The notes under the pieces are model-generated. The model worked only from the letters and a program-made list of their open reading frames with translations. It did no database searches and was not told the origin of the DNA. This document shows, one piece after another, positions 16,960-24,262 of a DNA stretch of 35,455 nucleotides (its first letter is position 1; each line of letters opens with the position of its first letter). Origin of the DNA: Rhodobacterales bacterium UBA7416 (GTDB taxonomy: Bacteria > Pseudomonadota > Alphaproteobacteria > Rhodobacterales > Rhodobacteraceae); the NCBI GenBank assembly GCA_002469545.1, contig DKMK01000105.1, positions 1 through 35,455 of the forward strand, written 5' to 3'. Both the position numbers and the translations under genes were made by a program.

Positions 16960-16988
16960 CTCTTAGGGGTAATGGGGGGGGTAGTCAA
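16960..16988 (-). promoter_or_regulatory. Candidate sigma-70 promoter of rpmH
   Basis: On the minus strand TTGACT (16988-16983) is followed by a 17-bp spacer containing a run of eight C and then TAAGAG (16965-16960), about 68 bp before the rpmH start. The -35 is good (5/6) and the spacing ideal; the -10 is weak (3/6). Confidence 0.45.
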
Positions 16989-17168
16989 TTCAGTTTTGTA
17001 CAGTTTTGTTGCAATGTGGCGCAAATTTTTGACCCCATATTGAAATGTTATGGGCTTACTACATCCATTTTTGAAACATATCCACACAAACGATCAATGA
17101 CCCGTGAGGTATCTGGCGTAACACGCAACAATGATCCAAGTAGGATGAAACATATTAAGGGGATCGCC

Positions 17169-17909
17169 ATGAGCGGTGAAGTTTCGAAAAAGGGTTTTAG
17201 CGTCAAACGCGTGCTGCCGTTAGTGGTTATCGCATGTGTTGCCGTGATTGGGGCAATGACTCTAAAGGATTATTTGTCTTTTGATGCACTGGCTGACAAT
17301 CGCGAAGCATTGTTAGCGTGGCGTGATAGTAATTATCTGTCGGCGGTGCTTGGGTTTATCGCACTTTATATCGTTGTCGTTGCGTTTTCTTTGCCGGGGG
17401 CCACGGTGATGACATTGGCGGGTGGTTTTCTGTTCGCGACGTTCCCGGGCGCGTTGTTTAATATTTTGGCAGCAACAATTGGTGCGACCATGATTTTTCT
17501 GGCAGCAAAATCATCACTGGGCGATATCCTGTATGCCAAAATCCAAACAGATGACGGTAAAGAAAGCATTTTGGAAAAGATGGAGGCTGAATTGCGTGAG
17601 AATGAAATCAGCTATCTGCTGATTTTGCGTCTTGTCCCTGCGGTGCCATTTTTTGTGTGTAACCTTGCGCCTGCGTTTTTGGGAGTAAAGTTGCGTGCTT
17701 TTGCCATTACGACGTTTTTTGGCATCATGCCGGGCACTGTGGTTTTCACATCAATCGGGGCTGGTCTGGGAGAAGTATTTGCGCGCGGCGAAACGCCCGA
17801 TCTGGGGATCATATTTGAACCACACATTTTGGGGCCAATCATTGGTCTGGCTGTTTTGGCTGCTGTGCCAATCATTATAAAGAAATTCAAAAAAGGGGCA
17901 GAATCATGA
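17169..17909 (+). CDS. TVP38/TMEM64 family membrane protein
   Basis: A SNARE-associated/DedA-like inner-membrane protein of about 246 residues. It has a first helix (~15-33), the conserved re-entrant region FSLPGATVMTLAGGFLFATFPGA, a second region LRLVPAVPFFVCNLAPAFLGV, and two C-terminal helices ending in KKFKKG. Family members are implicated in lipid or small-solute transport; some resemble selenite/mercury-linked transporters. I take ATG 17169, which AAGGGG precedes, rather than an ORF extension upstream to 16953. It is coupled by ATGA to the following flavoprotein, and the two domains are known as fusions elsewhere (from memory). Confidence 0.9.
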   Translation: MSGEVSKKGFSVKRVLPLVVIACVAVIGAMTLKDYLSFDALADNREALLAWRDSNYLSAVLGFIALYIVVVAFSLPGATVMTLAGGFLFATFPGALFNILAATIGATMIFLAAKSSLGDILYAKIQTDDGKESILEKMEAELRENEISYLLILRLVPAVPFFVCNLAPAFLGVKLRAFAITTFFGIMPGTVVFTSIGAGLGEVFARGETPDLGIIFEPHILGPIIGLAVLAAVPIIIKKFKKGAES

Positions 17910-19318
17910 ACCATATAAAAACAGATATTTGCATTATTGGCGGCGGTTCTGGCGGATTGTCCGTGGCGGCGGGTGCCGTGCAGATGGGCGCGTCCGTGGT
18001 CTTGCTTGAAGGCCATAAAATGGGCGGTGATTGCCTGAATTACGGCTGTGTGCCATCCAAAGCCCTGATTGCGGCGGGGAAGCACGCGCATGCAATGACA
18101 ACTGGTGCTGCTTTTGGTGTTACACCAGTAAAGCCGACTGTGGATTATGCTGCGGCCAAGGAACATGTGGCATCTGTGATAGCGGGTATAGAACCCCATG
18201 ACAGTGTGGAGCGATTCGAAAGTTTGGGCGTTCAGGTGATATCTGAATACGGCGCGTTTATTTCGCCAACTCAAGTGCAAGCGGGTGAAACAATCATCAC
18301 AGCGCGTCGTTTTGTGATTTCGACGGGATCTTCGCCGTTTGTGCCGCCTATTCCTGGATTGGATAAGGCACCGTATTTCACCAACGAAGATATCTTTGAT
18401 TTGAAAACCCGCCCTGATCATTTGATCGTCATTGGTGGCGGTCCGATTGGTATGGAATTGGCGCAGGCGCATGTGCGGTTGGGGTCTAAGGTAACCGTTT
18501 TGGAAGGTATGAAAGCATTGGGGCGCGATGATCCTGAAATGGCGGCAATTGCGTTGGAGCGATTGCGCGGCGAAGGGATTGAAATTGTCGAAGGCGCATT
18601 AGCCAGCGAAGTTACGGGCAAAGAGGGTGCGATTGCTGTTCATACCAAGGACGGGCCAACCTATCAGGGTACGCATTTGTTGATGGCAGTGGGCCGTAAG
18701 CCAAACGTGGATCGTTTGAATTTAGATGTGGCGGGCATTGAACCAACGCGTGGTGGTATCAAAGTTGATGCATCCTTGAAGACCACAAATAAACGCGTTT
18801 ATGCGATTGGTGATGTTGCGGCGGGTCTGCAATTTACGCATGTAGCGGGATATCATGCGGGTGTGATTATCAAATCCGCCTTGTTTGGTTTACCTTCGAA
18901 ACAGAAAACAGCGCATATTCCATGGGCGACGTATATTGACCCCGAAATGGCACAAGTTGGTCTGACTGAGGCACAAGCACAGGAAAAATATGGTGACGCC
19001 TTAACGGTTGTACGGGCGCAATACGCCGACAATGATCGTGCGCGGGCTGAATTGGCAACGACTGGTTTGGTTAAGGTCATGGTTGTCAAAGGACGCCCAA
19101 TTGGCGCATCCATTGTTGGTGCATCGGCGGGTGAGTTGATCCAAATATGGGCGCTGGCGCTGGCGAATAACCTAAAAATGTCAGCTGTGGCGGGTATGGT
19201 TGCACCGTATCCAACATTGGGTGAAGTGAATAAACGCGCCGCCAGCGCATATTTCACACCGAAAATATTCGACAGCCCAATGGTGAAACGCGTTGTGCGT
19301 TTCGTACAGAGGTTCTAG
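17906..19318 (+). CDS. Pyridine nucleotide-disulfide oxidoreductase (MerA/dihydrolipoyl dehydrogenase-like)
   Basis: A 470-residue FAD flavoprotein of the disulfide reductase class: N-terminal FAD motif IGGGSGGLSVAAGA, redox disulfide GGDCLNYGCVPSK (Cys43, Cys48), NAD(P) motif VIGGGPIGMELA, and second FAD motif VYAIGDVA. In the dimerisation domain the usual catalytic His-Pro of Lpd and glutathione reductase is Tyr435-Pro (APYPTLGE), as in mercuric-reductase-like members. There is no N-terminal HMA domain and no visible C-terminal vicinal cysteine pair, so mercury reduction is not supported. The C-terminus (VKRVVRFVQRF) is amphipathic and basic, perhaps membrane-associating. Overlap with the TVP38 gene implies a joint role. 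Confidence 0.9.
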   Translation: MNHIKTDICIIGGGSGGLSVAAGAVQMGASVVLLEGHKMGGDCLNYGCVPSKALIAAGKHAHAMTTGAAFGVTPVKPTVDYAAAKEHVASVIAGIEPHDSVERFESLGVQVISEYGAFISPTQVQAGETIITARRFVISTGSSPFVPPIPGLDKAPYFTNEDIFDLKTRPDHLIVIGGGPIGMELAQAHVRLGSKVTVLEGMKALGRDDPEMAAIALERLRGEGIEIVEGALASEVTGKEGAIAVHTKDGPTYQGTHLLMAVGRKPNVDRLNLDVAGIEPTRGGIKVDASLKTTNKRVYAIGDVAAGLQFTHVAGYHAGVIIKSALFGLPSKQKTAHIPWATYIDPEMAQVGLTEAQAQEKYGDALTVVRAQYADNDRARAELATTGLVKVMVVKGRPIGASIVGASAGELIQIWALALANNLKMSAVAGMVAPYPTLGEVNKRAASAYFTPKIFDSPMVKRVVRFVQRF

Positions 19319-19350
19319 GCTGTGGGGGATTTCAGCCTTAGGCGTAGCGC

Positions 19351-20733
19351 ATGTTTTTAAAAACCCTTTCAGGGCGTTTCTTATTATTGACGATTATATT
19401 CGTCATGTTGGCAGAGGTGATGATTCTTGTCCCTTCTGTCGCGCGCTTTCGCGAGGACTATCTGCGCGAGCGATTGGAACGTTCGCAAATTGCCTCGCTG
19501 ACGTTACTGGCGTCACCAGACGATATGGTGGCGGCTGATCTGCGTCAGGAATTGTTGGCGAATGCAGATGTTTACAACATCGTTTTACGCCGTGATGAAA
19601 TGCGAGAATTGGTTTTGGCGTCGCCGATGCCACACGCGGTCGACTTGGTTGTGGATCTACGCAAAAATACCGCATGGAGCCTGACACGTGATGCGTTTGA
19701 CACATTGTTCAACGGATCAGATCGGGTCATTTTGGTCATCGGTGAACCCGTCAAAGGCGGCGGGGTGTTGATCGAGGCGACGATGGCAGAAAAGCCGCTG
19801 CGCTGGGCGATGGTTGATTATGGCAAGCGTATTTTGTGGCTGTCGTTTGGTTTGTCGTTGGCGATTGCTGGCATGCTGTTCTTTGCCATTCGTCGATTGA
19901 TCGGTACGCCAATCAACCGTGTTGTGCGTCAAATTCAAAATTTCCAATCGGCCCCTGAAGATAGCCGTCAAATCATCGAACCACAGGCCGGCGTGACAGA
20001 ATTTTTTAAGGCAGAAACGGCGCTGGCGGAAATGGAAACACAGTTGAATGCGGCGTTGTTGGAACGCAAACGTTTGGTGGCGTTGGGTGGTGCTGTTTCA
20101 AAAATCAGCCATGATTTACGAAATATACTGACCACGACTCAATTATTGGCAGACAGCATGGAAATGTCCAAAGACCCCCGTGTACAACGTATTGCGCCCA
20201 AATTGGTGAACTCGTTATCGCGTGCCGTGAACCTGTGTGAACGGACGTTGTCGTTTGGTAAGGCTGAAGAGGCCGCGCCGATATTTGATAATTTTTCAGC
20301 AATGCAATTGATTGATGACGTGGCCGAAGCGGAACGTTTAGCGATTGGCGATGCCAACGTGAAAATCGCCGTTCAGGTCCCGTCCAAAATGAACCTGTTC
20401 GCAGACCAAGAGCAATTGTTTCGTGTGATTTCCAATCTGACACGCAATGCCCGTCAGGTTTTGATGGCACGTCCAGCGGGTGGTGACATCATCATCAGTG
20501 CGTCCGAGGATGATCAAAACAGCATGATCACCATTGCAGATACCGGCCCCGGCCTGCCAAACCGAGCGCGCGAAAACATGTTTAAGCCGTTCGAAGGTTC
20601 GGCGCGTGTTGGTGGGACTGGTTTGGGGTTGGCAATATCGGCAGAGTTGATTGCTAATCACAATGGAACGCTGGAAATGATCGACAGTTCAGATCAAGGC
20701 ACATCGTTTCAAATCAAATTAAAGCGCGGTTAA
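19351..20733 (+). CDS. Sensor histidine kinase, orphan
   Basis: A 460-residue membrane kinase. Helix one is at ~9-29, then a periplasmic region of ~130 residues with no recognised sensor fold, helix two at ~162-181, and a HAMP-like linker. The dimerisation domain carries the phospho-His motif KISHDLRNIL (His254), and the HATPase part has N-box NLTRNARQVL, G1 DTGPGLP and G2 GGTGLGLAIS. No response regulator is encoded in the window. It starts 32 bp after the flavoprotein and may share its message. Its TAA stop is embedded in a terminator hairpin. Confidence 0.93.
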   Translation: MFLKTLSGRFLLLTIIFVMLAEVMILVPSVARFREDYLRERLERSQIASLTLLASPDDMVAADLRQELLANADVYNIVLRRDEMRELVLASPMPHAVDLVVDLRKNTAWSLTRDAFDTLFNGSDRVILVIGEPVKGGGVLIEATMAEKPLRWAMVDYGKRILWLSFGLSLAIAGMLFFAIRRLIGTPINRVVRQIQNFQSAPEDSRQIIEPQAGVTEFFKAETALAEMETQLNAALLERKRLVALGGAVSKISHDLRNILTTTQLLADSMEMSKDPRVQRIAPKLVNSLSRAVNLCERTLSFGKAEEAAPIFDNFSAMQLIDDVAEAERLAIGDANVKIAVQVPSKMNLFADQEQLFRVISNLTRNARQVLMARPAGGDIIISASEDDQNSMITIADTGPGLPNRARENMFKPFEGSARVGGTGLGLAISAELIANHNGTLEMIDSSDQGTSFQIKLKRG

Positions 20734-20745
20734 AAATAACCGCGC
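20724..20745. terminator. Bidirectional terminator between histidine kinase and trpS
   Basis: A 9-bp perfect stem GCGCGGTTA/TAACCGCGC around AAAA, followed by CTATTTT on the plus strand. It lies between the two convergent genes, and the kinase stop codon is within the stem/loop. Confidence 0.85.
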
Positions 20746-20750
20746 CTATT

Positions 20751-21773
20751 TTAACGTGATGAAATCATTCCTATGGCCTCTTTGACCTGCGCCAAAACGG
20801 GTGCTGCGATTGCATCGGCACGCATGGCACCATCACCCAGAATGCGATCGATTTCATCTGGTTGAGCCATTAGGCGGGCCATTTCACCAGAAATTGGTGC
20901 CAAATGATTTACGGCTAATTCGGCCAGTGCAGGTTTGAATGTGCCAAATTGTTGGCCGCCAAATTCTGCAAGGACTGCGTCTGGTGTGACGCCTGACAGG
21001 GCCGCATAAATATTCACCAAATTGCGGGCTTCTGGGCGGCCTTGTAGGCCATCCAATTCGCTGGGCAACGGTTCAGGGTCTGTTTTTGCCTTGCGAATTT
21101 TGGATGCGATTGTGTCGGCATCATCGGTCATGTTGATGCGGCTTTTGTCAGATGGATCAGATTTTGACATCTTTTTTGATCCATCGCGCAAGGACATCAC
21201 ACGTGTTGCGGCGCCTTCGATGATTGGTTCTGGCATTGGGAACAGGTCAACGCCGAAATCATGGTTGAACTTGGCCGCAATATCACGGGTCAATTCAACA
21301 TGTTGTTTCTGGTCTTCGCCAACAGGAACATGGGTTGCTTGGTACGCCAAAATATCCGCTGCCATCAACGCAGGATAGGCATAAAGCCCCAAAGACATTT
21401 TTTCAGCGTTTTTGCCTGCTTTGTCTTTGAATTGTGTCATCCGGTTCATCCAACCCAGACGGGCGACACAGCTTAACAACCAACCCAGTTCAGCATGTGC
21501 GGACACTTGGGATTGGTTGAACAAAATGGATTTCTGTGGGTCTAAGCCACAGGCAATGTAGGCCGCGGCCAATTCACGTGTTTGATTGCGTAATGCAACA
21601 GGGTCCTGCCAGACAGTGATCGCGTGCAGATCAACCATACAGTAAATTGTTTCAATGCCGCTGTTTTGCATTTCGACGAAACGTTTCACGGCACCTAAAT
21701 AGTTGCCAAGTGTCAGGTTGCCCGATGGCTGAATCCCTGAAAACACACGTTGTTTAAAACTCGTTTCAGACAT
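20751..21773 (-). CDS. trpS: Tryptophanyl-tRNA synthetase
   Basis: A class I aminoacyl-tRNA synthetase, 340 residues, normal for the bacterial enzyme. It has the PSGNLTLGNYLGA form of the HIGH motif near the N-terminus, MVDLHAIT, and the KKMSKSDPSDKSRI signature loop. The start is preceded by AAAGGAATTGCC. It is divergent from the rhomboid-fold gene. Confidence 0.98.
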   Translation of the reverse strand: MSETSFKQRVFSGIQPSGNLTLGNYLGAVKRFVEMQNSGIETIYCMVDLHAITVWQDPVALRNQTRELAAAYIACGLDPQKSILFNQSQVSAHAELGWLLSCVARLGWMNRMTQFKDKAGKNAEKMSLGLYAYPALMAADILAYQATHVPVGEDQKQHVELTRDIAAKFNHDFGVDLFPMPEPIIEGAATRVMSLRDGSKKMSKSDPSDKSRINMTDDADTIASKIRKAKTDPEPLPSELDGLQGRPEARNLVNIYAALSGVTPDAVLAEFGGQQFGTFKPALAELAVNHLAPISGEMARLMAQPDEIDRILGDGAMRADAIAAPVLAQVKEAIGMISSR

Positions 21774-21856
21774 GGCAATTCCTTTGGGTCTGGATTAGAT
21801 TTCTGCCAGTGCTTATCGCGGCAAATGCGAGCATGGTCAACCAAAGGAACACGTTC

Positions 21857-22555
21857 ATGTATAATCCCGATGCAGATGCTTCACCGATCAACCCGCTACC
21901 TAAGTCGGTGATCTTATTATTGGTTTTGGTTGGTGGTGTGGAAATTGCGCTTCAGCTGGCGGAACGTGGGATGATCGGGGGGCCAACGGCGATTGGTTGG
22001 CGATTGCAATGGGCGCAACAGTTTGGTTTTTTTGACAGTGTTTTTGAATGGATGCGCGTCAATCAAGATTATGGGTTTAAAAGTTTGGTGCGGTTTATAA
22101 CCTATGCATTCATTCATGCAGGGGGCACACATATATTGTTTGTTCTGATTTTTATCGCAGCATTTGGGAAATTTGTAGCCGAGATGCTGGGTGATTTGGC
22201 CGTACTGGTGATTTATGTCATCAGCGCGATCGTCGGGGCGTTGGCATATGGGCTGATCTTGGACGAAAGCGGTATGTTAATTGGTGGGTATCCCGCAGTG
22301 TATGGGCTGTTAGGGGGATTCACGTGGGTTCAATTTTTGATCGAACGGATGGACAATAAATCTGGACTGCGTGCCTTTGGACTGATTGGGTTTTTTATGG
22401 CAATTCAGTTGGCGTATAAGCTATTCTTTGGTGGGAATAACGATTGGCTGGCGGAATTGTTCGGGTTTGGTACTGGATTTACTTTGGCGATTGCATTTGG
22501 CCCAGGTGGTTTTGGTATGTTGCGTGAATTGTTTTTGCGGCTACGTCAGCGTTGA
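21857..22555 (+). CDS. Rhomboid-fold membrane protein lacking protease catalytic residues
   Basis: A 232-residue six-helix protein with rhomboid layout: FITYAFIHAGGTHILFVLIF (81-100) in the place of the second-helix histidine region, then IGGYPAVYGLLGGF (142-155) where active rhomboids have G-x-S-G. The catalytic Ser is Tyr145 and the next Gly is Pro146. The oxyanion Asn after HxxxN is absent, and the last helix has ELFGFGTGF without the catalytic His. It is therefore probably an inactive, iRhom-like member. The start MYNPDADASP has AAAGGAA seven bases upstream; the ORF could be extended to 21809, but without support. Confidence 0.8.
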   Translation: MYNPDADASPINPLPKSVILLLVLVGGVEIALQLAERGMIGGPTAIGWRLQWAQQFGFFDSVFEWMRVNQDYGFKSLVRFITYAFIHAGGTHILFVLIFIAAFGKFVAEMLGDLAVLVIYVISAIVGALAYGLILDESGMLIGGYPAVYGLLGGFTWVQFLIERMDNKSGLRAFGLIGFFMAIQLAYKLFFGGNNDWLAELFGFGTGFTLAIAFGPGGFGMLRELFLRLRQR

Positions 22556-22563
22556 ACATAGTA

Positions 22564-22585
22564 AAGGCGGACCATGGCCCGCCTT
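22564..22585. terminator. Terminator between rhomboid-fold gene and small-protein gene
   Basis: Stem AAGGCGG/CCGCCTT (7 bp) with an 8-nt loop, nearly self-complementary at CCATGG. It lies between two convergent genes. The minus-strand side is followed by a T-rich stretch (TTTACTATGTT); the plus side has no good T run. Confidence 0.6.
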
Positions 22586-22612
22586 ATGGAACGCTCAAAT
22601 TCCAGTATTATA

Positions 22613-22819
22613 TTAGGAGTCGTCTGCTGCGATTAAACCACCAAGAAGTAGTAAGCCCAACAATGGCAATAAGATGCCACCGCCAGAAGACGTAGCAGAT
22701 GAAGCGGCTGCTTCTTCTACCATCATGTCGTCTTTTGCCATTTCAGGTGTGCCAGCGAATGATGCTGCTGCCAATGAGGATGCAACCAATGCTGCAGCTG
22801 TAAGTTTTACAATTTTCAT
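22613..22819 (-). CDS. Small secreted/membrane protein with Gly-rich hydrophobic tail (paralogue 1)
   Basis: 68 residues: signal peptide to about ASFA (residue 22), an acidic Met-containing linker (GTPEMAKDDMMVEEAAASS), then a tail SSGGGILLPLLGLLLLGG ending LIAADDS that can span the membrane once. It is the same length as the gene at 22994-23200, with an almost identical tail but different linker. The start is ATG 22819, with TTGGAGAG as ribosome site; an upstream in-frame TTG overlaps that site and is rejected. I do not recognise a named family. Related short proteins occur in Rhodobacterales by memory. Confidence 0.78.
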   Translation of the reverse strand: MKIVKLTAAALVASSLAAASFAGTPEMAKDDMMVEEAAASSATSSGGGILLPLLGLLLLGGLIAADDS

Positions 22820-22943
22820 AATACTCTCCAAGATTCTTAATAGACTATATGTGTGCCAACCATAAACAAGAGTCTATAAAAAGTCACAATAAATCATGAT
22901 GTACTTGGAAATGGTAAAGTTTTAGCCAGCAAAAAAGCAAAAT

Positions 22944-22969
22944 AAAAGGCAGACCGAAGTCTGCCTTTT
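22944..22969 (-). terminator. Intrinsic terminator with UUCG tetraloop
   Basis: An 11-bp perfect stem AAAAGGCAGAC/GTCTGCCTTTT. On the minus strand the loop is TTCG closed by C-G, the very stable UUCG tetraloop, followed by ATTTTGCTTTTTT. It terminates the second small-protein gene 25 bp after its stop. Confidence 0.9.
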
Positions 22970-22993
22970 ATCTAATAGTCTAAGTTGTGAAAC

Positions 22994-23200
22994 TTAGGAA
23001 TCGTCTGCAGCAATCAAGCCGCCAAGTAGAACCAAGCCCAACAAAGGTAACAAGATGCCACCGCCTGAAGATGCAGCAGAAGAACCTGCAGCAGCTTCTT
23101 CAACTTCTGTGATAACTGGCTCTGTCAAAGTGCCGGCGAATGAAGCTGAAGCGAAAGTAACAGCAACCAAAGTGGCTGTAGCGAATTTAGTAATAGTCAT
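22994..23200 (-). CDS. Small secreted/membrane protein with Gly-rich hydrophobic tail (paralogue 2)
   Basis: 68 residues: signal peptide to about ASFA (22), a short acidic linker (GTLTEPVITEVEEAAAGSS), and tail SSGGGILLPLLGLVLLGG ending LIAADDS. The tail differs from paralogue 1 at one position, while the linkers differ, so selection acts mainly on the tail. GGGAG lies about seven bases before the ATG. It has its own strong terminator and is thus likely well expressed. The two genes are separate transcription units arising from a tandem duplication. Function unknown; one membrane span with a periplasmic N-terminus is a guess. Confidence 0.8.
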   Translation of the reverse strand: MTITKFATATLVAVTFASASFAGTLTEPVITEVEEAAAGSSAASSGGGILLPLLGLVLLGGLIAADDS

Positions 23201-23574
23201 TTGAGCGCTCCCAAAAATAGGTTAACCTCTTAATGAGGATAGCCGAAACCTAAGTATCAAAAGGTCAGAATACAACTTGTTTCTTGATATTTCGGCCGTT
23301 GTTAGGTTCGAAGTGTGTTATCTAATCCACATATATTCGGATAAAGTGAGAGCGTCAATGTATTCCCAAAGTAATTCGGTGGCATAAATTTTTGGCATAA
23401 ATTAGCTCAGATTCAAATGGCATTGGTGATATTTACCCTGAAAACACATCCCCGATGTGCCAGAATCCGCTAGTCCAAAGAAATACGTGTTTTCATATTG
23501 TTTTTGGGGCTTTGACTGCTTAGGTTAGCCATGTGACGCTTTTATGTCTTATAAAGTAAAGCGAGGACGAAATT
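23201..23574. other. Intergenic region, about 370 bp, no gene seen
   Basis: AT-rich divergent intergenic region between the second small protein (minus) and the sugar transferase (plus). I see no ORF, tRNA or long hairpin. It holds a direct repeat GGCATAAATT at 23381-23390 and 23394-23403, and a CCTC/GAGG mini-stem near 23226-23238. TTGACT at 23512 and TATAAA near 23550 look promoter-like but are not correctly spaced to each other. Confidence 0.6.
23381..23403 (+). repeat. Short tandem direct repeat in divergent promoter region
   Basis: Two exact 10-bp copies of GGCATAAATT with TTT between (13-bp period, just over one helical turn). It could be a regulator site for the divergent genes, or chance in AT-rich DNA. 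Confidence 0.35.
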
Positions 23575-24258
23575 TTGGCACTTGATCCGGCCGAACATAT
23601 GCTTAGCGAAGCAGAGCTTGTTGCAGAAATGCTCACACAGGCCGCGCTTTCGCAAGAGTTGAATATCCCCCCGTACAAGCGGACGTTTGACCTGCTCGTA
23701 AGCTTGCCTTTGGTTGCTTGTTTCTTATTTTCACTGTTTTGGGTGGTTATTTTAAACCCGTTCTTTAACAAAGGGCGCATATTTTTTGTCCAAGAACGTA
23801 TTGGTCAAAACGGCAAAGTCTTTAAAATTCGCAAATTTAGAACAATGGTTGGCGGTTTGTCGGATGCAAGATTTCAAAATGAAGAGAAAAACCGCATTAC
23901 TGGCTTTGGCGAATTTCTACGTCGCACGCGCATAGATGAGTTACCGCAGATTTGGAACGTTTTCGTCGGTGACATGAGCCTGATCGGCCCACGTCCAGAG
24001 CGCCCGAAATTCGTGGTTGAATATATGGAACGGATCCCAAATTACGCGCGCCGTTTGGCCGTGCGTCCTGGAATTTCGGGGCTTGCACAATTGCGCCACG
24101 GATATACGTCCGATGTTGCAGGAACAGGGCGTAAATTGCGTTGGGATTTAGAGTATATCAACCGTATGTCTTTTCGGTTGGATATGGTAATCTTGGGTGA
24201 AACGGCGCGCATTGTCTTTGGGCGCATGTTCTTTATTGAAGTAAAAACAAAGCTGTAA
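23575..24258 (+). CDS. Initiating sugar-phosphate transferase (WcaJ/ExoY type), TTG start
   Basis: A polyprenyl-phosphate phosphoglycosyl transferase that places the first sugar-1-phosphate on undecaprenyl phosphate for exopolysaccharide or O-antigen synthesis. 227 residues. It has a membrane segment at ~42-60 after KRTFDLLVSLPLV, then VQERIGQNGKVFKIRKFRTM, ELPQIWNVFVGDMSLIGPRPER and RPGISGLAQL, the standard motifs. The start is TTG: GAGGA sits seven bases before it, whereas the first ATG, eight codons on, has no ribosome site. galE follows after 4 bp, so the two are one operon. No other polysaccharide genes are in the window. Confidence 0.93.
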   Translation: MALDPAEHMLSEAELVAEMLTQAALSQELNIPPYKRTFDLLVSLPLVACFLFSLFWVVILNPFFNKGRIFFVQERIGQNGKVFKIRKFRTMVGGLSDARFQNEEKNRITGFGEFLRRTRIDELPQIWNVFVGDMSLIGPRPERPKFVVEYMERIPNYARRLAVRPGISGLAQLRHGYTSDVAGTGRKLRWDLEYINRMSFRLDMVILGETARIVFGRMFFIEVKTKL

Positions 24259-24262
24259 AATC

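Noticed and set aside
16973..16981. Run of G before the TVP38 gene as a phase-variation tract
   Set aside because: Nine bases at most, outside any coding region, and it fits as the spacer of the candidate rpmH promoter.
17078..17090. DnaA-box-like ATATCCACA near rpmH, suggesting an origin
   Set aside because: Single imperfect 9-mer, no cluster of boxes, no dnaA, dnaN or parAB; the rpmH region is not the usual alphaproteobacterial origin.
16953..17168. Upstream extension of the TVP38 reading frame
   Set aside because: The added 72 residues have no family similarity, and AAGGGG precedes ATG 17169, which starts a normal family N-terminus.
17612..18472. 286-codon minus-strand ORF spanning the TVP38/flavoprotein junction
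   Set aside because: Composition (Arg/His/Cys/Thr-rich) and lack of motifs mark it as antisense to two clear genes.
17906..19318. Mercury resistance (mer) operon
   Set aside because: No HMA domain, no C-terminal Cys pair, no merR, merT or merP nearby.
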